A stretch of 64,000 nt of DNA, taken from contig NZ_JAUYQD010000005.1 in the NCBI RefSeq assembly GCF_030697375.1, positions 62,001-126,000 of the forward strand, read 5' to 3'. This document shows positions 9,762-19,222 of this stretch, piece by piece. The translations under genes were made by a program, and so were the position numbers. Positions within the stretch are counted from its first letter, which is position 1, and every line of letters starts with the position of its first letter. The notes beneath the pieces are model-generated. The model was not told the DNA's origin and made no database searches. It worked only from the letters and a program-made list of their open reading frames with translations. This DNA comes from Rhodoferax sp. GTDB taxonomy: Bacteria > Pseudomonadota > Gammaproteobacteria > Burkholderiales > Burkholderiaceae_C.

Positions 9762-11165
9762 TTACACGATCACCTCCCAATGACCCCCTTTGGCTGGGCC
9801 AACGCGGCGGATGCAACCGGCTTCGCGCATCGCCTTCAAATGCTTTTCGACTCCGCTGGTGGAGGCCATGCCGAGTTCGGCAGCCAAGCCCACCGTGGTG
9901 ATATTCGGGTTGCGTTGCATGGCCTGTGCAATGCGCAAGCGGGTCACCGCAGTTTTTTCACCCCACTTTTCACCCCACTTTTCACCCCACTTTTCACCGT
10001 GCTCCGGTTTCGGCCCGCCGCGTCCATCGACAACCGCCAGATAGGCTGATGAAAACGGAAACTCCAGCCAGAGTTCGTTGGCATCAACGCGCAATCGCGG
10101 CTCCGGTGTTTCCGCCTCCCGGCACGCTTGAAAAATGCGATGAATGCCGCGCCCCCAGGCTTCGATTTCTCCAGCCCGAAAGAAGGCATTGGCCAGCAGC
10201 GGATTGAAGGGAACGGACGCGTGCTCCCCCATCAGCTTCTGTACGGACCAGCCCTCCGGCAACACCGCCGGATTCCACAACGTGAGCCGGTCATCAAAAA
10301 CCCGTATCTGGATAGGCGCAGGCACCGCGTAGTCACGGTGCACCAGGGCATTCATCACTGCTTCGCGCAGGGCGGCGCGGGGAACGGGAAAGCGCTCTAT
10401 GCGCTGGATGCCCTCATAGCCAACCGCCGCCTTGAGGTATTTGGTGTGCAGCAAGTCCATTGTCTGGCGAACCTGGGCAAACAGGTCGCCGCCCACCTCG
10501 TCGTGGTAGACCAGTTCGGACTCTGAGCGGAAGAAGCCAATCTTGGCAAAAGCACCCGTCACAAAGGTTTGCGGATCGGGGTGAAACAGCAGCACCGCAG
10601 CGCGTTTCAGGTAGTTGCCGTCGGTCAGCTTCAATTTTTCGATCAAACCTGCATCGGCTTCATTCAAGGCCGTGGGGTCCATGCGCCCGCTGTCGGACGC
10701 CAACTTGCGAAACGCCCGAATCGCATCCTTGGACAAATCGGCTATTGCCACCCCCGGTATGGGCACGCCGTCCCAGGTGCGCCCCTGCTTGCGCAGCAAA
10801 AAGCGGTCAAGCGCCGCGCCCTTCAACTCCTGCAAGGTACTGCCGCTGCGCTGGTAGTAATGCCCCCGGTAGCTGATGGGCGAAGGGTAAGGCGGTGTCA
10901 CCACTTCCAGATAGTCCTTGCCGTCTTCTGTGTGCAGGTTCACCTCCACCAGAATGCCCAGCAAGTCGCGGGACTTGTTGGGCAGGTCCTCCAGCAACTT
11001 CCTCGCGTCGGGTATGCCAACAACTTGGCCCTGGTCGTTGCGCCCAATCACCAGCACACCGCCCTCGGCATTGGCAAAGCCGCACACCCAGCGCAGGTAG
11101 TCGTCGCGCCAGGATTCTTTCCACTCGGTGTGCTGGGATTCTTTCATAGACGCTAGCTTATCCAT
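9762..11165 (-). CDS. AlbA_2/Schlafen-type ATP-binding regulator with winged-helix C-terminus
   Basis: The protein has 467 residues. The N-terminal AlbA_2 domain shows ESQHTEWKESW, FANAEGGVLVIG and YYQRSGSTLQEL. The middle and C-terminal half carry the ATP-binding pattern of this family (REAVMNALVHRDYA). The end has a winged-helix segment (GLAAELGMASTSGVEKHLKA) after a run of four GEKW-type repeats. Related proteins are common in genomic islands and near restriction or toxin-antitoxin systems; most are uncharacterised DNA- or RNA-binding regulators. A second in-frame ATG lies at 11147. A perfect 15-bp inverted repeat sits four bases before the first ATG and could control translation or terminate the gene upstream. 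Confidence 0.82.
   Translation of the reverse strand: MDKLASMKESQHTEWKESWRDDYLRWVCGFANAEGGVLVIGRNDQGQVVGIPDARKLLEDLPNKSRDLLGILVEVNLHTEDGKDYLEVVTPPYPSPISYRGHYYQRSGSTLQELKGAALDRFLLRKQGRTWDGVPIPGVAIADLSKDAIRAFRKLASDSGRMDPTALNEADAGLIEKLKLTDGNYLKRAAVLLFHPDPQTFVTGAFAKIGFFRSESELVYHDEVGGDLFAQVRQTMDLLHTKYLKAAVGYEGIQRIERFPVPRAALREAVMNALVHRDYAVPAPIQIRVFDDRLTLWNPAVLPEGWSVQKLMGEHASVPFNPLLANAFFRAGEIEAWGRGIHRIFQACREAETPEPRLRVDANELWLEFPFSSAYLAVVDGRGGPKPEHGEKWGEKWGEKWGEKTAVTRLRIAQAMQRNPNITTVGLAAELGMASTSGVEKHLKAMREAGCIRRVGPAKGGHWEVIV
9955..9998 (-). repeat. 12-bp tandem repeat, about 3.7 copies, inside the AlbA_2 gene
   Basis: On the plus strand the unit TTTTCACCCCAC is repeated without change. On the coding strand it encodes Gly-Glu-Lys-Trp repeats between the ATPase part and the winged helix. 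Copy-number change would stay in frame, so it would vary linker length rather than switch the gene off. Confidence 0.95.
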
Positions 11166-11168
11166 AAG

Positions 11169-11210
11169 CTGATTGAGCCCAGTGAGCTCTTTCTAACTGG
11201 GCTCAATCAG
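11169..11210. repeat. Perfect 15-bp inverted repeat between two minus-strand genes
   Basis: CTGATTGAGCCCAGT at 11169-11183 and its exact reverse complement at 11196-11210 flank a 12-base loop. The hairpin begins one base after the stop codon of the Cas2-like gene and ends three bases before the AlbA_2 start codon. There is no T-tract on either strand, so it is either a Rho-independent terminator lacking its tail, an mRNA structure hiding the start site, or an operator. Confidence 0.85.
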
Positions 11211-11211
11211 T

Positions 11212-11511
11212 TCAGACCCTGAGCGAGGAAGTACTAGCCCAGTGCTCCTTGATGTGCTGCGCAACAACTGGATTCAAACCTTGCCAGGCAGAGTTATTGT
11301 TAGTGGCATCTACAACGATCAAGCTGTCGTTCGCATCCATATGGGCCCAAACCCGTTCGACTGCCTGCATCGCCGTCAGGTTGGATTTGACATACCAAAA
11401 GGACTTTTGAACTTTCGCCCAATTGCCAAGGGACTTGATGGTTTCAATTATGGAAGGGTAATCTTGACCAGGACGGTTGAGATCGTAAGAAATAAAGAGA
11501 TTGTTGTTCAT
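11212..11511 (-). CDS. Orphan Cas2-like / SinR-family small protein
   Basis: The protein has 99 residues. It begins NLFISYDLNRPGQDY and continues with SLGNWAKVQKSFWYVKSN and NDSLIVVDATNN. This is the beta-alpha-beta pattern of the small Cas2-like ferredoxin-fold proteins that databases often call the SinR family. In Cas2 the Asp of the first strand is a metal ligand, and the equivalent Asp is kept here (SYDLN). No cas1, no CRISPR repeats and no toxin partner were found nearby, so it acts outside a CRISPR system. VapD-like or Cas2-like ribonuclease activity is possible but unproven. It lies in the A+T-richer island. Confidence 0.65.
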   Translation of the reverse strand: MNNNLFISYDLNRPGQDYPSIIETIKSLGNWAKVQKSFWYVKSNLTAMQAVERVWAHMDANDSLIVVDATNNNSAWQGLNPVVAQHIKEHWASTSSLRV

Positions 11512-11612
11512 GCTAAATCCAGTGCGATTTGTGTGATGCGTTTGACCACGCGCTCCGACTGCGCTTGTTCAAGGTGGAGCCGGAGCGTGTGAGGTCCTTA
11601 GCTGGCTAATAC

Positions 11613-11840
11613 CTAACCTTTGGGAGGAAAGGAATCGTTGCCGTAGCTGTCGCGCTCACGGATCTGGCCGTTGCGGCCATGGATAAAGAGCTCCGTCTCC
11701 TGATTAATGCTGATTTCACGCGCACGGTCAATTGCTTGCTTTTGCGTGTCAAAAACTTGGGAGACACGATCAGAACCGCTTTTACGAACTGCCCATCCAT
11801 CTGGATGAGGGACTACATGTTGAGTAGGTTTTGTTGGCAT
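11613..11840 (-). CDS. DUF2188 domain protein
   Basis: The protein has 75 residues and is essentially a single DUF2188 domain. It has HVVPHPDGWAVRKSGSDR, then VFDTQKQAIDRAREIS, then FIHGRNGQIRERDSYGND, matching the family's usual length and ending. The function is unknown; members are common in accessory regions and next to restriction or toxin genes. It precedes the Cas2-like gene by about 100 bp on the same strand, so cotranscription is possible. Confidence 0.85.
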   Translation of the reverse strand: MPTKPTQHVVPHPDGWAVRKSGSDRVSQVFDTQKQAIDRAREISINQETELFIHGRNGQIRERDSYGNDSFPPKG

Positions 11841-12053
11841 GATTAATTCACCAAATTGAAATTACAAAAAAAGACCGCATTTATTCGATGCGTTAGGTAG
11901 CCCCAGAGCTGTCGGCTCGGGGAAATCACGGCAAAAGATGCCGCGTAGTAGCCGCGTGGGCGTTTACCTATTTGCTTTAGCTGTCTGAGTACACAAATCA
12001 CCTCGCAATCCAAGCAGGGATTCATGTCTCTTCAATTCGTCTAGAATCGCCAG

Positions 12054-12163
12054 TCGTCTGTCCAGGACACCGTGGCGATCATGAAGATGATCAACATGCC
12101 ACCGAATGCTTTTCGGTGGAACAAGGGTCGATGCCTTCGGGTATTCGACCCTTGTTGCTTTTT
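12054..12163 (+). ncRNA. Candidate small RNA with two hairpins
   Basis: A plus-strand terminator ends a stretch that encodes no protein, so the transcript is probably noncoding. The first hairpin is CCACCGAA at 12099-12106 pairing with TTCGGTGG at 12112-12119 over a 5-base loop. The second is the terminator at 12120-12156 followed by a T-run. A possible -10 (TAGAAT, 12042-12047) would start the RNA near 12054, but the -35 is weak, so the 5' end is approximate. I do not recognise an Rfam family. It lies 140 bp upstream of the XRE/ImmA pair and may belong to that module. Confidence 0.45.
12120..12163 (+). terminator. Rho-independent terminator
   Basis: Arms 12120-12131 (AACAAGGGTCGA) and 12145-12156 pair perfectly over 12 bp. 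The inner bases form extra pairs around a TTCG tetraloop, and GCTTTTT follows. The T-run is only on the plus-strand side, which fixes the direction. Confidence 0.85.
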
Positions 12164-12269
12164 GGCCCTTGCAATTGGCTAGCAGTTTACCACGCCAAGT
12201 GCCAATTTGGGATGTTGGTTATATTTTTCAGAAAAATTCCTGTGTATAAGTTTGTTTATGTGATTATGG

Positions 12270-12298
12270 TTGACATTTTGCGATCCGCAATCTAAACT
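12270..12298 (+). promoter_or_regulatory. Promoter of the XRE/ImmA pair with operator in its spacer
   Basis: TTGACA (12270-12275), a 17-bp spacer and TAAACT (12293-12298) make a near-consensus sigma-70 promoter. The inverted repeat TTGCG-ATC-CGCAA (12278-12290) fills the spacer and is a likely autoregulatory operator. The expected transcription start falls at or next to the ATG at 12305, and no Shine-Dalgarno is present, so the mRNA may be leaderless. Confidence 0.7.
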
Positions 12299-12304
12299 TG
12301 CGTT

Positions 12305-12613
12305 ATGGACAGTATCTATCAGCGCTTTGGTCAAAACATTCGCAAATATCGGCGGGCCAAAGAAATGAGCCAAGGAGATTTGGCTTTGCTCACAAACATG
12401 GGACGCCCAACGATTGCCTCAATTGAAAAGGGACGTCAAGCCGTTGCACTGCATCAGGTTGTAAAACTAGGGGCTGCTTTAGACGTTGATGTAGCGATAC
12501 TGGTATCAGGATTGGTCGAAGATTCGACATCCCCTGGTCTAAAAGACCTGCACACATTGCTCAATCCAGGAGACTTTGAAATGCTTAAACAATTGCATGG
12601 GGAATTGCCGTGA
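12305..12613 (+). CDS. XRE-family helix-turn-helix regulator
   Basis: The protein has 102 residues. A Cro/cI-type helix-turn-helix lies at about 8-62 (GQNIRKYRRAKEMSQGDLAL, then GRPTIASIEKGRQ). The short C-terminal tail contains DFEMLKQL. It overlaps the metallopeptidase gene by four bases (GTGA), the classic coupling of a repressor with an ImmA/IrrE protease that inactivates it. A strong promoter with an operator lies immediately upstream, so autorepression is likely. Such pairs control integrative elements (ImmR/ImmA) or act as toxin-antitoxin-like stress switches. Confidence 0.9.
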   Translation: MDSIYQRFGQNIRKYRRAKEMSQGDLALLTNMGRPTIASIEKGRQAVALHQVVKLGAALDVDVAILVSGLVEDSTSPGLKDLHTLLNPGDFEMLKQLHGELP

Positions 12614-13143
12614 AATCGCGTGCTGAAGTTGAAGATGCCGCGAACTCGCTACGTGCACTGGCAGGTGAACTTACTGCGCCAATTGACCCATTTAGAGTTG
12701 CGCACGCTCTTGGAGCGCGAGTAGTTGTGAAAAATTTCTCGGATGATCTCTCTGGACTCCTTGTCCGTAAGGGGGATGCTGCAACAATTGCCATCAGTGC
12801 CTCTGATGGCCCATTGAGGCAGCGCTTCACAGTTGCCCACGAGTGTGGCCACCTAAAGTTGGGCCACGTGGGCGAAGTGTTCATTGACAAGCAAGTCATT
12901 AACCGCCGCGATGGAAACTCTTCGCTAGCGATTGACGAACAAGAAATTGAGGCAAACCAATTTGCAGCATCTTTGTTAATGCCTCGGGATCAAGTCGTTG
13001 CCTATCTTGACCAACTGGTTCAAGTCCACAAACAGCGAGGCGTTTTGATTGAACTTGTGGCAAACAAGTTTCGGGTTAGCAAGCCAGCGATGGAATTCAG
13101 ATTGGTGAACTTGGGGCTAATTGCGTCTCCCCCAGAGGATTAG
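12610..13143 (+). CDS. ImmA/IrrE-family zinc metallopeptidase
   Basis: The protein has 177 residues and starts at a GTG that overlaps the previous stop codon. The zinc-binding motif HECGH lies in RFTVAHECGHLKLGH, and the downstream glutamate lies in IEANQFAASLLMP, as in COG2856 proteases that cleave XRE-type repressors. The central VVVKNFSDDLSGLLVRKG matches the usual family insert. Base composition is A+T-richer than in the neighbouring catabolic genes, in line with horizontal transfer. The expected substrate is the XRE protein encoded just upstream. Confidence 0.92.
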   Translation: MKSRAEVEDAANSLRALAGELTAPIDPFRVAHALGARVVVKNFSDDLSGLLVRKGDAATIAISASDGPLRQRFTVAHECGHLKLGHVGEVFIDKQVINRRDGNSSLAIDEQEIEANQFAASLLMPRDQVVAYLDQLVQVHKQRGVLIELVANKFRVSKPAMEFRLVNLGLIASPPED

Positions 13144-13339
13144 TTGGCGCCGCTGCAATCGATAAAAATTTTAGTGCGTCCAGTTTCCCTTCGTGTCATT
13201 GGTTTTGACTCCATTTCAGCTAGGAGAGCTTTGCGCACTGTTCAACTAAAAGCGCTTCTGATTTGCTGCAAATGTAGGCGCCACTTGAGCAATGAATACG
13301 AGGGCTATAGGCCAAAAAGCCTCATAACTCTCCCTCGCG

Positions 13340-14593
13340 TCAGTCACCCCCGCCCGCCCTCTCCAACATCGCATGCAACAGCACATTGCACCCCGCCGTG
13401 ATGTGTTCCGGCTTCGCATCCTCAATCTCGTTGTGGCTGATGCCATCCTTGCAGGGGATAAAGATCATGCCGCTGGGGGCCAGCTTGGCCATGTAGACGG
13501 CGTCGTGGCCGGCGCCTGAAACGGCGGGCATGTTGGAGTAGCCCAGCTTCTGCGCGGCGCGGGCGACGGCGTCCACGCAGTCGCTGTGGAACACCTGCGC
13601 GGGGTAGCTGGAGACCAGGTCGATCTTCACGTCCAGCCCGGTTTTCTGGGCCATGTTTGCGGCGAAGGCTTTCACCTCGTCGGCCATCTGGTCCACCAGG
13701 GCGTCGGTGGCGTTGCGCAGGTCGATGCTGAATTTGACGCGGCCCGGGATCACGTTGCGGCTGTTGGGGAAGACCTGCACCATGCCCACGGTGCCGCGCC
13801 CGTGCGGCGCGTGGCGCAGCGCGCTGGCCACGGTCTCTTGCATGATGTGGGTGGCCACCTGCATCGCGTCTTTGCGCAGCGCCATGGGCGTGGGGCCGGC
13901 GTGGGCTTCCATGCCGGTCACGGTGCAGTCAAACCAGCGGATGCCGAGCACGCCCTGCACCACGCCGATGGTTTTGTCGTTGTCTTCCAGCACGGGGCCT
14001 TGTTCGATGTGGGTCTCGAAGTAGGCGCCAATCGGGTGGTCGCCGGGTTCCTGCTCGCCGATGTAGCCAATGCGCTCCAGTTCACCCTTGACGCTCTTGC
14101 CTTCGGTGTCCGTCGCCGCATACGCATGCTCCAGCGTGAAGGCCTTGGCGAACACGCCCGAGCCCATCATGACCGGCACAAAACGCGAGCCTTCTTCGTT
14201 GGTCCAGAACGCTACTTCAATCGGCGCTTCGGTTTCGATGCCTAAGTCGTTCAAGGTGCGTACCACCTCGATGCCGGCCAGCACGCCGTAGTTGCCGTCG
14301 AACTTGCCGCCGGTGGGTTGGGTGTCGATGTGGCTGCCGGTCATGATGGGGGGCAGGGCGTTGTTGCGCCCGGCGCGGCGCATGAAGCCGTTGCCGATTT
14401 TGTCGATGGTGACGGTCATGCCGGCCTCGCGTGCCCAGCCCAGCACCAGGTCACGGCCCTGTTTGTCGAGGTCGGTGAGGGTCAGGCGGCAGACCCCGCC
14501 TTTGGGGGTGGCGCCTATCTTGGCCAGCTCCATGAGGGAGGACCAGAGGCGGTCGCCGTTGATGCGGATGTTTTCTAGGTTGGCTGTGGTCAT
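13340..14593 (-). CDS. N-carbamoyl-beta-alanine amidohydrolase (Zn-dependent hydantoinase/carbamoylase family)
   Basis: The protein has 417 residues, the usual length. Metal-ligand motifs of the M20/carbamoylase family are present: GSHIDTQPTGGKFDG, FWTNEEGSRF and HIEQGPVLE, with a late SGAGHDAVYM. It would hydrolyse N-carbamoyl-beta-alanine to beta-alanine, CO2 and ammonia, the last step of reductive pyrimidine degradation. The genes for the preceding steps lie upstream on the same strand. A related role on N-carbamoyl amino acids or allantoate cannot be excluded from sequence alone. The 260-bp gap to the dihydropyrimidinase gene contains two long palindromic elements that could reduce readthrough into this gene. 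Confidence 0.88.
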   Translation of the reverse strand: MTTANLENIRINGDRLWSSLMELAKIGATPKGGVCRLTLTDLDKQGRDLVLGWAREAGMTVTIDKIGNGFMRRAGRNNALPPIMTGSHIDTQPTGGKFDGNYGVLAGIEVVRTLNDLGIETEAPIEVAFWTNEEGSRFVPVMMGSGVFAKAFTLEHAYAATDTEGKSVKGELERIGYIGEQEPGDHPIGAYFETHIEQGPVLEDNDKTIGVVQGVLGIRWFDCTVTGMEAHAGPTPMALRKDAMQVATHIMQETVASALRHAPHGRGTVGMVQVFPNSRNVIPGRVKFSIDLRNATDALVDQMADEVKAFAANMAQKTGLDVKIDLVSSYPAQVFHSDCVDAVARAAQKLGYSNMPAVSGAGHDAVYMAKLAPSGMIFIPCKDGISHNEIEDAKPEHITAGCNVLLHAMLERAGGGD

Positions 14594-14627
14594 GGTGAAC
14601 TCCTAAAAGCGGTTTCTGTTGTTGTCG

Positions 14628-14707
14628 CGGCGGGGGAGGGGAATGCCGGGGGCCTCATACCGTCCTGCTGGCCAAAAATCGGCCCCCGGCATTCCCCTCC
14701 CCCGCCG
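14628..14707. repeat. Long palindromic element 1 (27-bp perfect stem)
   Basis: Arms 14628-14654 and 14681-14707 are exact reverse complements over 27 bp and enclose a 26-base loop (14655-14680). The stem is very G+C-rich (GGGGGAGGGGAATGCCGGGG in one arm). It lies just upstream of the start of the amidase gene and is related in arms and loop to the second element at 14763-14838, which is in opposite orientation. Confidence 0.93.
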
Positions 14708-14762
14708 AGGGTGTGTAGGCGTGCGGTCTTCAATTGCATGCCATGCGTAACGCTACTGCTCG

Positions 14763-14838
14763 CCGGAGTGGGGAGTCTCGGGGGCCGATTTGCTGGACCA
14801 GCAGGGACTGATGAGGCCCCCGAGATTCCCCACTCCGG
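14763..14838. repeat. Long palindromic element 2 (24-bp stem, one G-T wobble)
   Basis: Arms 14763-14786 and 14815-14838 pair over 24 bp with a single G/T wobble and enclose a 28-base loop. Read on the minus strand, the loop (TCATCAGTCCCTGCTGGTCC onward) resembles the plus-strand loop of element 1 (TCATACCGTCCTGCTGGCC). The two are therefore copies of one mobile or amplified palindromic element in inverted orientation, 55 bp apart. Confidence 0.92.
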
Positions 14839-14852
14839 CAGGCACAAACCCA

Positions 14853-17667
<2,815 letters not shown>

Positions 17668-17763
17668 GGTGTTTCCTAATTAGTTGGGGACAGGGCTGGT
17701 GCGCTTCGCGTTACTGCGGACTGTCCCGCAAGGTTTCACTGTTGTTGGGTTGGCGGCAGCGGT

Positions 17764-19110
17764 TCAGGCGCGGGTGAGGTGGGTGTGGATCGCCCGAGCC
17801 GACTGTTTGCCGTGCTCCACCGCCTCCACGGTCAGGTCCAGGCCACCGGCACGGCAGTCGCCACCGGCCCAGACGCCAGGCAGGTTGGTGAGTCCGGCCG
17901 CGTCGGTGGCAATACGTCCGCCCTCCAGCGCCAGCCCGCAGGCGCCCAGCACCGGGTTGCCCAGGGTCTGGCCGATGGCTTTGAACACCATGTCGGCCTC
18001 CCAGGTGATCTCGCGGCCGGTGGGGGTGAGCTTGCCCTCCACCAGGGCCTGGTCGGCAAAACGCACGGCGCTGACGTGGCCGTCCTGCGCCACAATTTCC
18101 ACCGGCGCCAGCCAGTGGTGCAGCACCACACCGTGGGTGCGCGCCCAGTCCTGCTCGGCCTGGGAGGCGGACATGGCGTCCGGCCCCCGGCGGTACACCA
18201 TGTGCACCACCTTGGCGCCCAGCAGCTTGGCCTGCACGGCAGCGTCCACCGCGGTCATGCCGCCGCCAATCACAATCACGCGCCGCCCGATGGGCAGGGT
18301 GGACAGGTCCGGGGTCTGGCGCAGCGTGGCGATGAAGTCCACCGCGTCTTGCACCCCTGGCAAGTCTTCCCCGGCCAGCCCCAGCGTTTGTGTGCTGGAC
18401 AGGCCCATGCCCAGAAACACCGCGTCAAAGTCCTGGCGCAGGGTGTCCCACTGGGCGGTGGTCTCCAGCTTCCAGCCGGTGCGGATCTCGATGCCGCCGA
18501 GGTCCAGCAGCCACTGCACCTCGCGCTGGGCGAAGTTGTCGGGTGTTTTGTAGCTGGCCAGGCCGTATTCGTTGAGGCCACCGGCTTTGGGCCGGGCATC
18601 GAACACCACCACCGTATGCCCCTGCCGTGCCAGTGTGTGGGCACAGGCCAGCCCGGCCGGGCCGGCGCCCACCACGGCCACTTTTTTGCCGGTGGCTGCC
18701 GCGCGGGTGAAGAGCTGGGGCTGGGCGCTTTCCATCAGCGCGTCCACGGCGTGGCGCTGCAGGCGGCCAATGGCCACCGGCTGGCCTTGCTGGGTGTTGC
18801 GCACACACACGGATTCGCACAGGTTCTCGGTGGGGCAGACCCGCGCACACATGCCGCCCAGCGGGTTGGACTCCAAAATGGTGCGGGCCGCACCACGCAG
18901 GTTCGCGTCGGCAATGCGTTTGATGAAGGAGGGCACGTCGATGCTGGTCGGGCAGGCGGTGGCGCAGGGGGCGTCAAAACAGTAGAGGCAACGCTCGGCC
19001 TCCAGCACAGCCTGTGCCTGTGTGAAACGGGGGGATGCATCGGCAAAGGCTTGGGCGTAGTCGGCGGCGGCTAGGCGCCCGGGGCGGATATCAGGGTGGG
19101 TGGTGGACAC
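17764..19110 (-). CDS. preT: NAD-dependent dihydropyrimidine dehydrogenase, subunit PreT
   Basis: The protein has 448 residues. The start chosen is GTG at 19110, because AGGAG lies eight bases upstream; an ATG 36 bases earlier lacks such a site. The N-terminal iron-sulfur region has CLYCFDAPCATACP and CARVCPTENLCESVC. Two nucleotide-binding folds follow (GAGPAGLACAH and VIVIGGGMTAVDAA), as in the GltD-like half of mammalian dihydropyrimidine dehydrogenase. It passes electrons from NAD(P)H to PreA. It is the first gene of the pyrimidine operon, and a RutR-like palindrome lies about 50 bp upstream of the start. Confidence 0.94.
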   Translation of the reverse strand: MSTTHPDIRPGRLAAADYAQAFADASPRFTQAQAVLEAERCLYCFDAPCATACPTSIDVPSFIKRIADANLRGAARTILESNPLGGMCARVCPTENLCESVCVRNTQQGQPVAIGRLQRHAVDALMESAQPQLFTRAAATGKKVAVVGAGPAGLACAHTLARQGHTVVVFDARPKAGGLNEYGLASYKTPDNFAQREVQWLLDLGGIEIRTGWKLETTAQWDTLRQDFDAVFLGMGLSSTQTLGLAGEDLPGVQDAVDFIATLRQTPDLSTLPIGRRVIVIGGGMTAVDAAVQAKLLGAKVVHMVYRRGPDAMSASQAEQDWARTHGVVLHHWLAPVEIVAQDGHVSAVRFADQALVEGKLTPTGREITWEADMVFKAIGQTLGNPVLGACGLALEGGRIATDAAGLTNLPGVWAGGDCRAGGLDLTVEAVEHGKQSARAIHTHLTRA

Positions 19111-19158
19111 GCGGGCAACTCCTGTTTGGGTGGGTAAAAAGCACACAATCCTAAAAAA

Positions 19159-19174
19159 CTGACCATTTAGTCAA
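19159..19174 (-). promoter_or_regulatory. RutR-like operator upstream of preT
   Basis: On the minus strand the site reads TTGACTAAATGGTCAG. It matches the Escherichia coli RutR consensus TTGACCA-NN-TGGTCAA, as I recall it, at 12 of 14 defined positions. It overlaps a plausible -35 (TTGACT), so a bound repressor would block the promoter. No RutR gene is in the window. Confidence 0.65.
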
Positions 19175-19222
19175 GTTCTGATGTGCATGCTAGCAACCCG
19201 CGTGCCACCGCGTAACTAGGGT

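Larger units (their letters stand above)
11841..12304. other. 460-bp region without protein-coding genes
   Basis: This A+T-richer stretch has no credible protein gene. It holds a candidate small RNA ending in a strong hairpin terminator (12120-12163) and, at its right end, the promoter and operator of the XRE/ImmA pair. Nothing recognisable was seen at 11841-12035. Confidence 0.6.

Noticed and set aside
9955..9998. Short tandem repeat considered as a CRISPR-like array
   Set aside because: The 12-bp units have no spacers and lie in frame inside a gene. No CRISPR array was found anywhere, so the Cas2-like protein at 11212-11511 is treated as an orphan.
12081..12182. A 33-codon open frame starting ATGAAGATGATC inside the candidate small RNA
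   Set aside because: The frame runs through both hairpins and the terminator, has no ribosome binding site and no recognisable product.
11841..12304. A tRNA gene or attachment site as an integration target of the island
   Set aside because: No cloverleaf, no T-loop GTTC motif and no flanking direct repeats were seen, so no attachment site is claimed.
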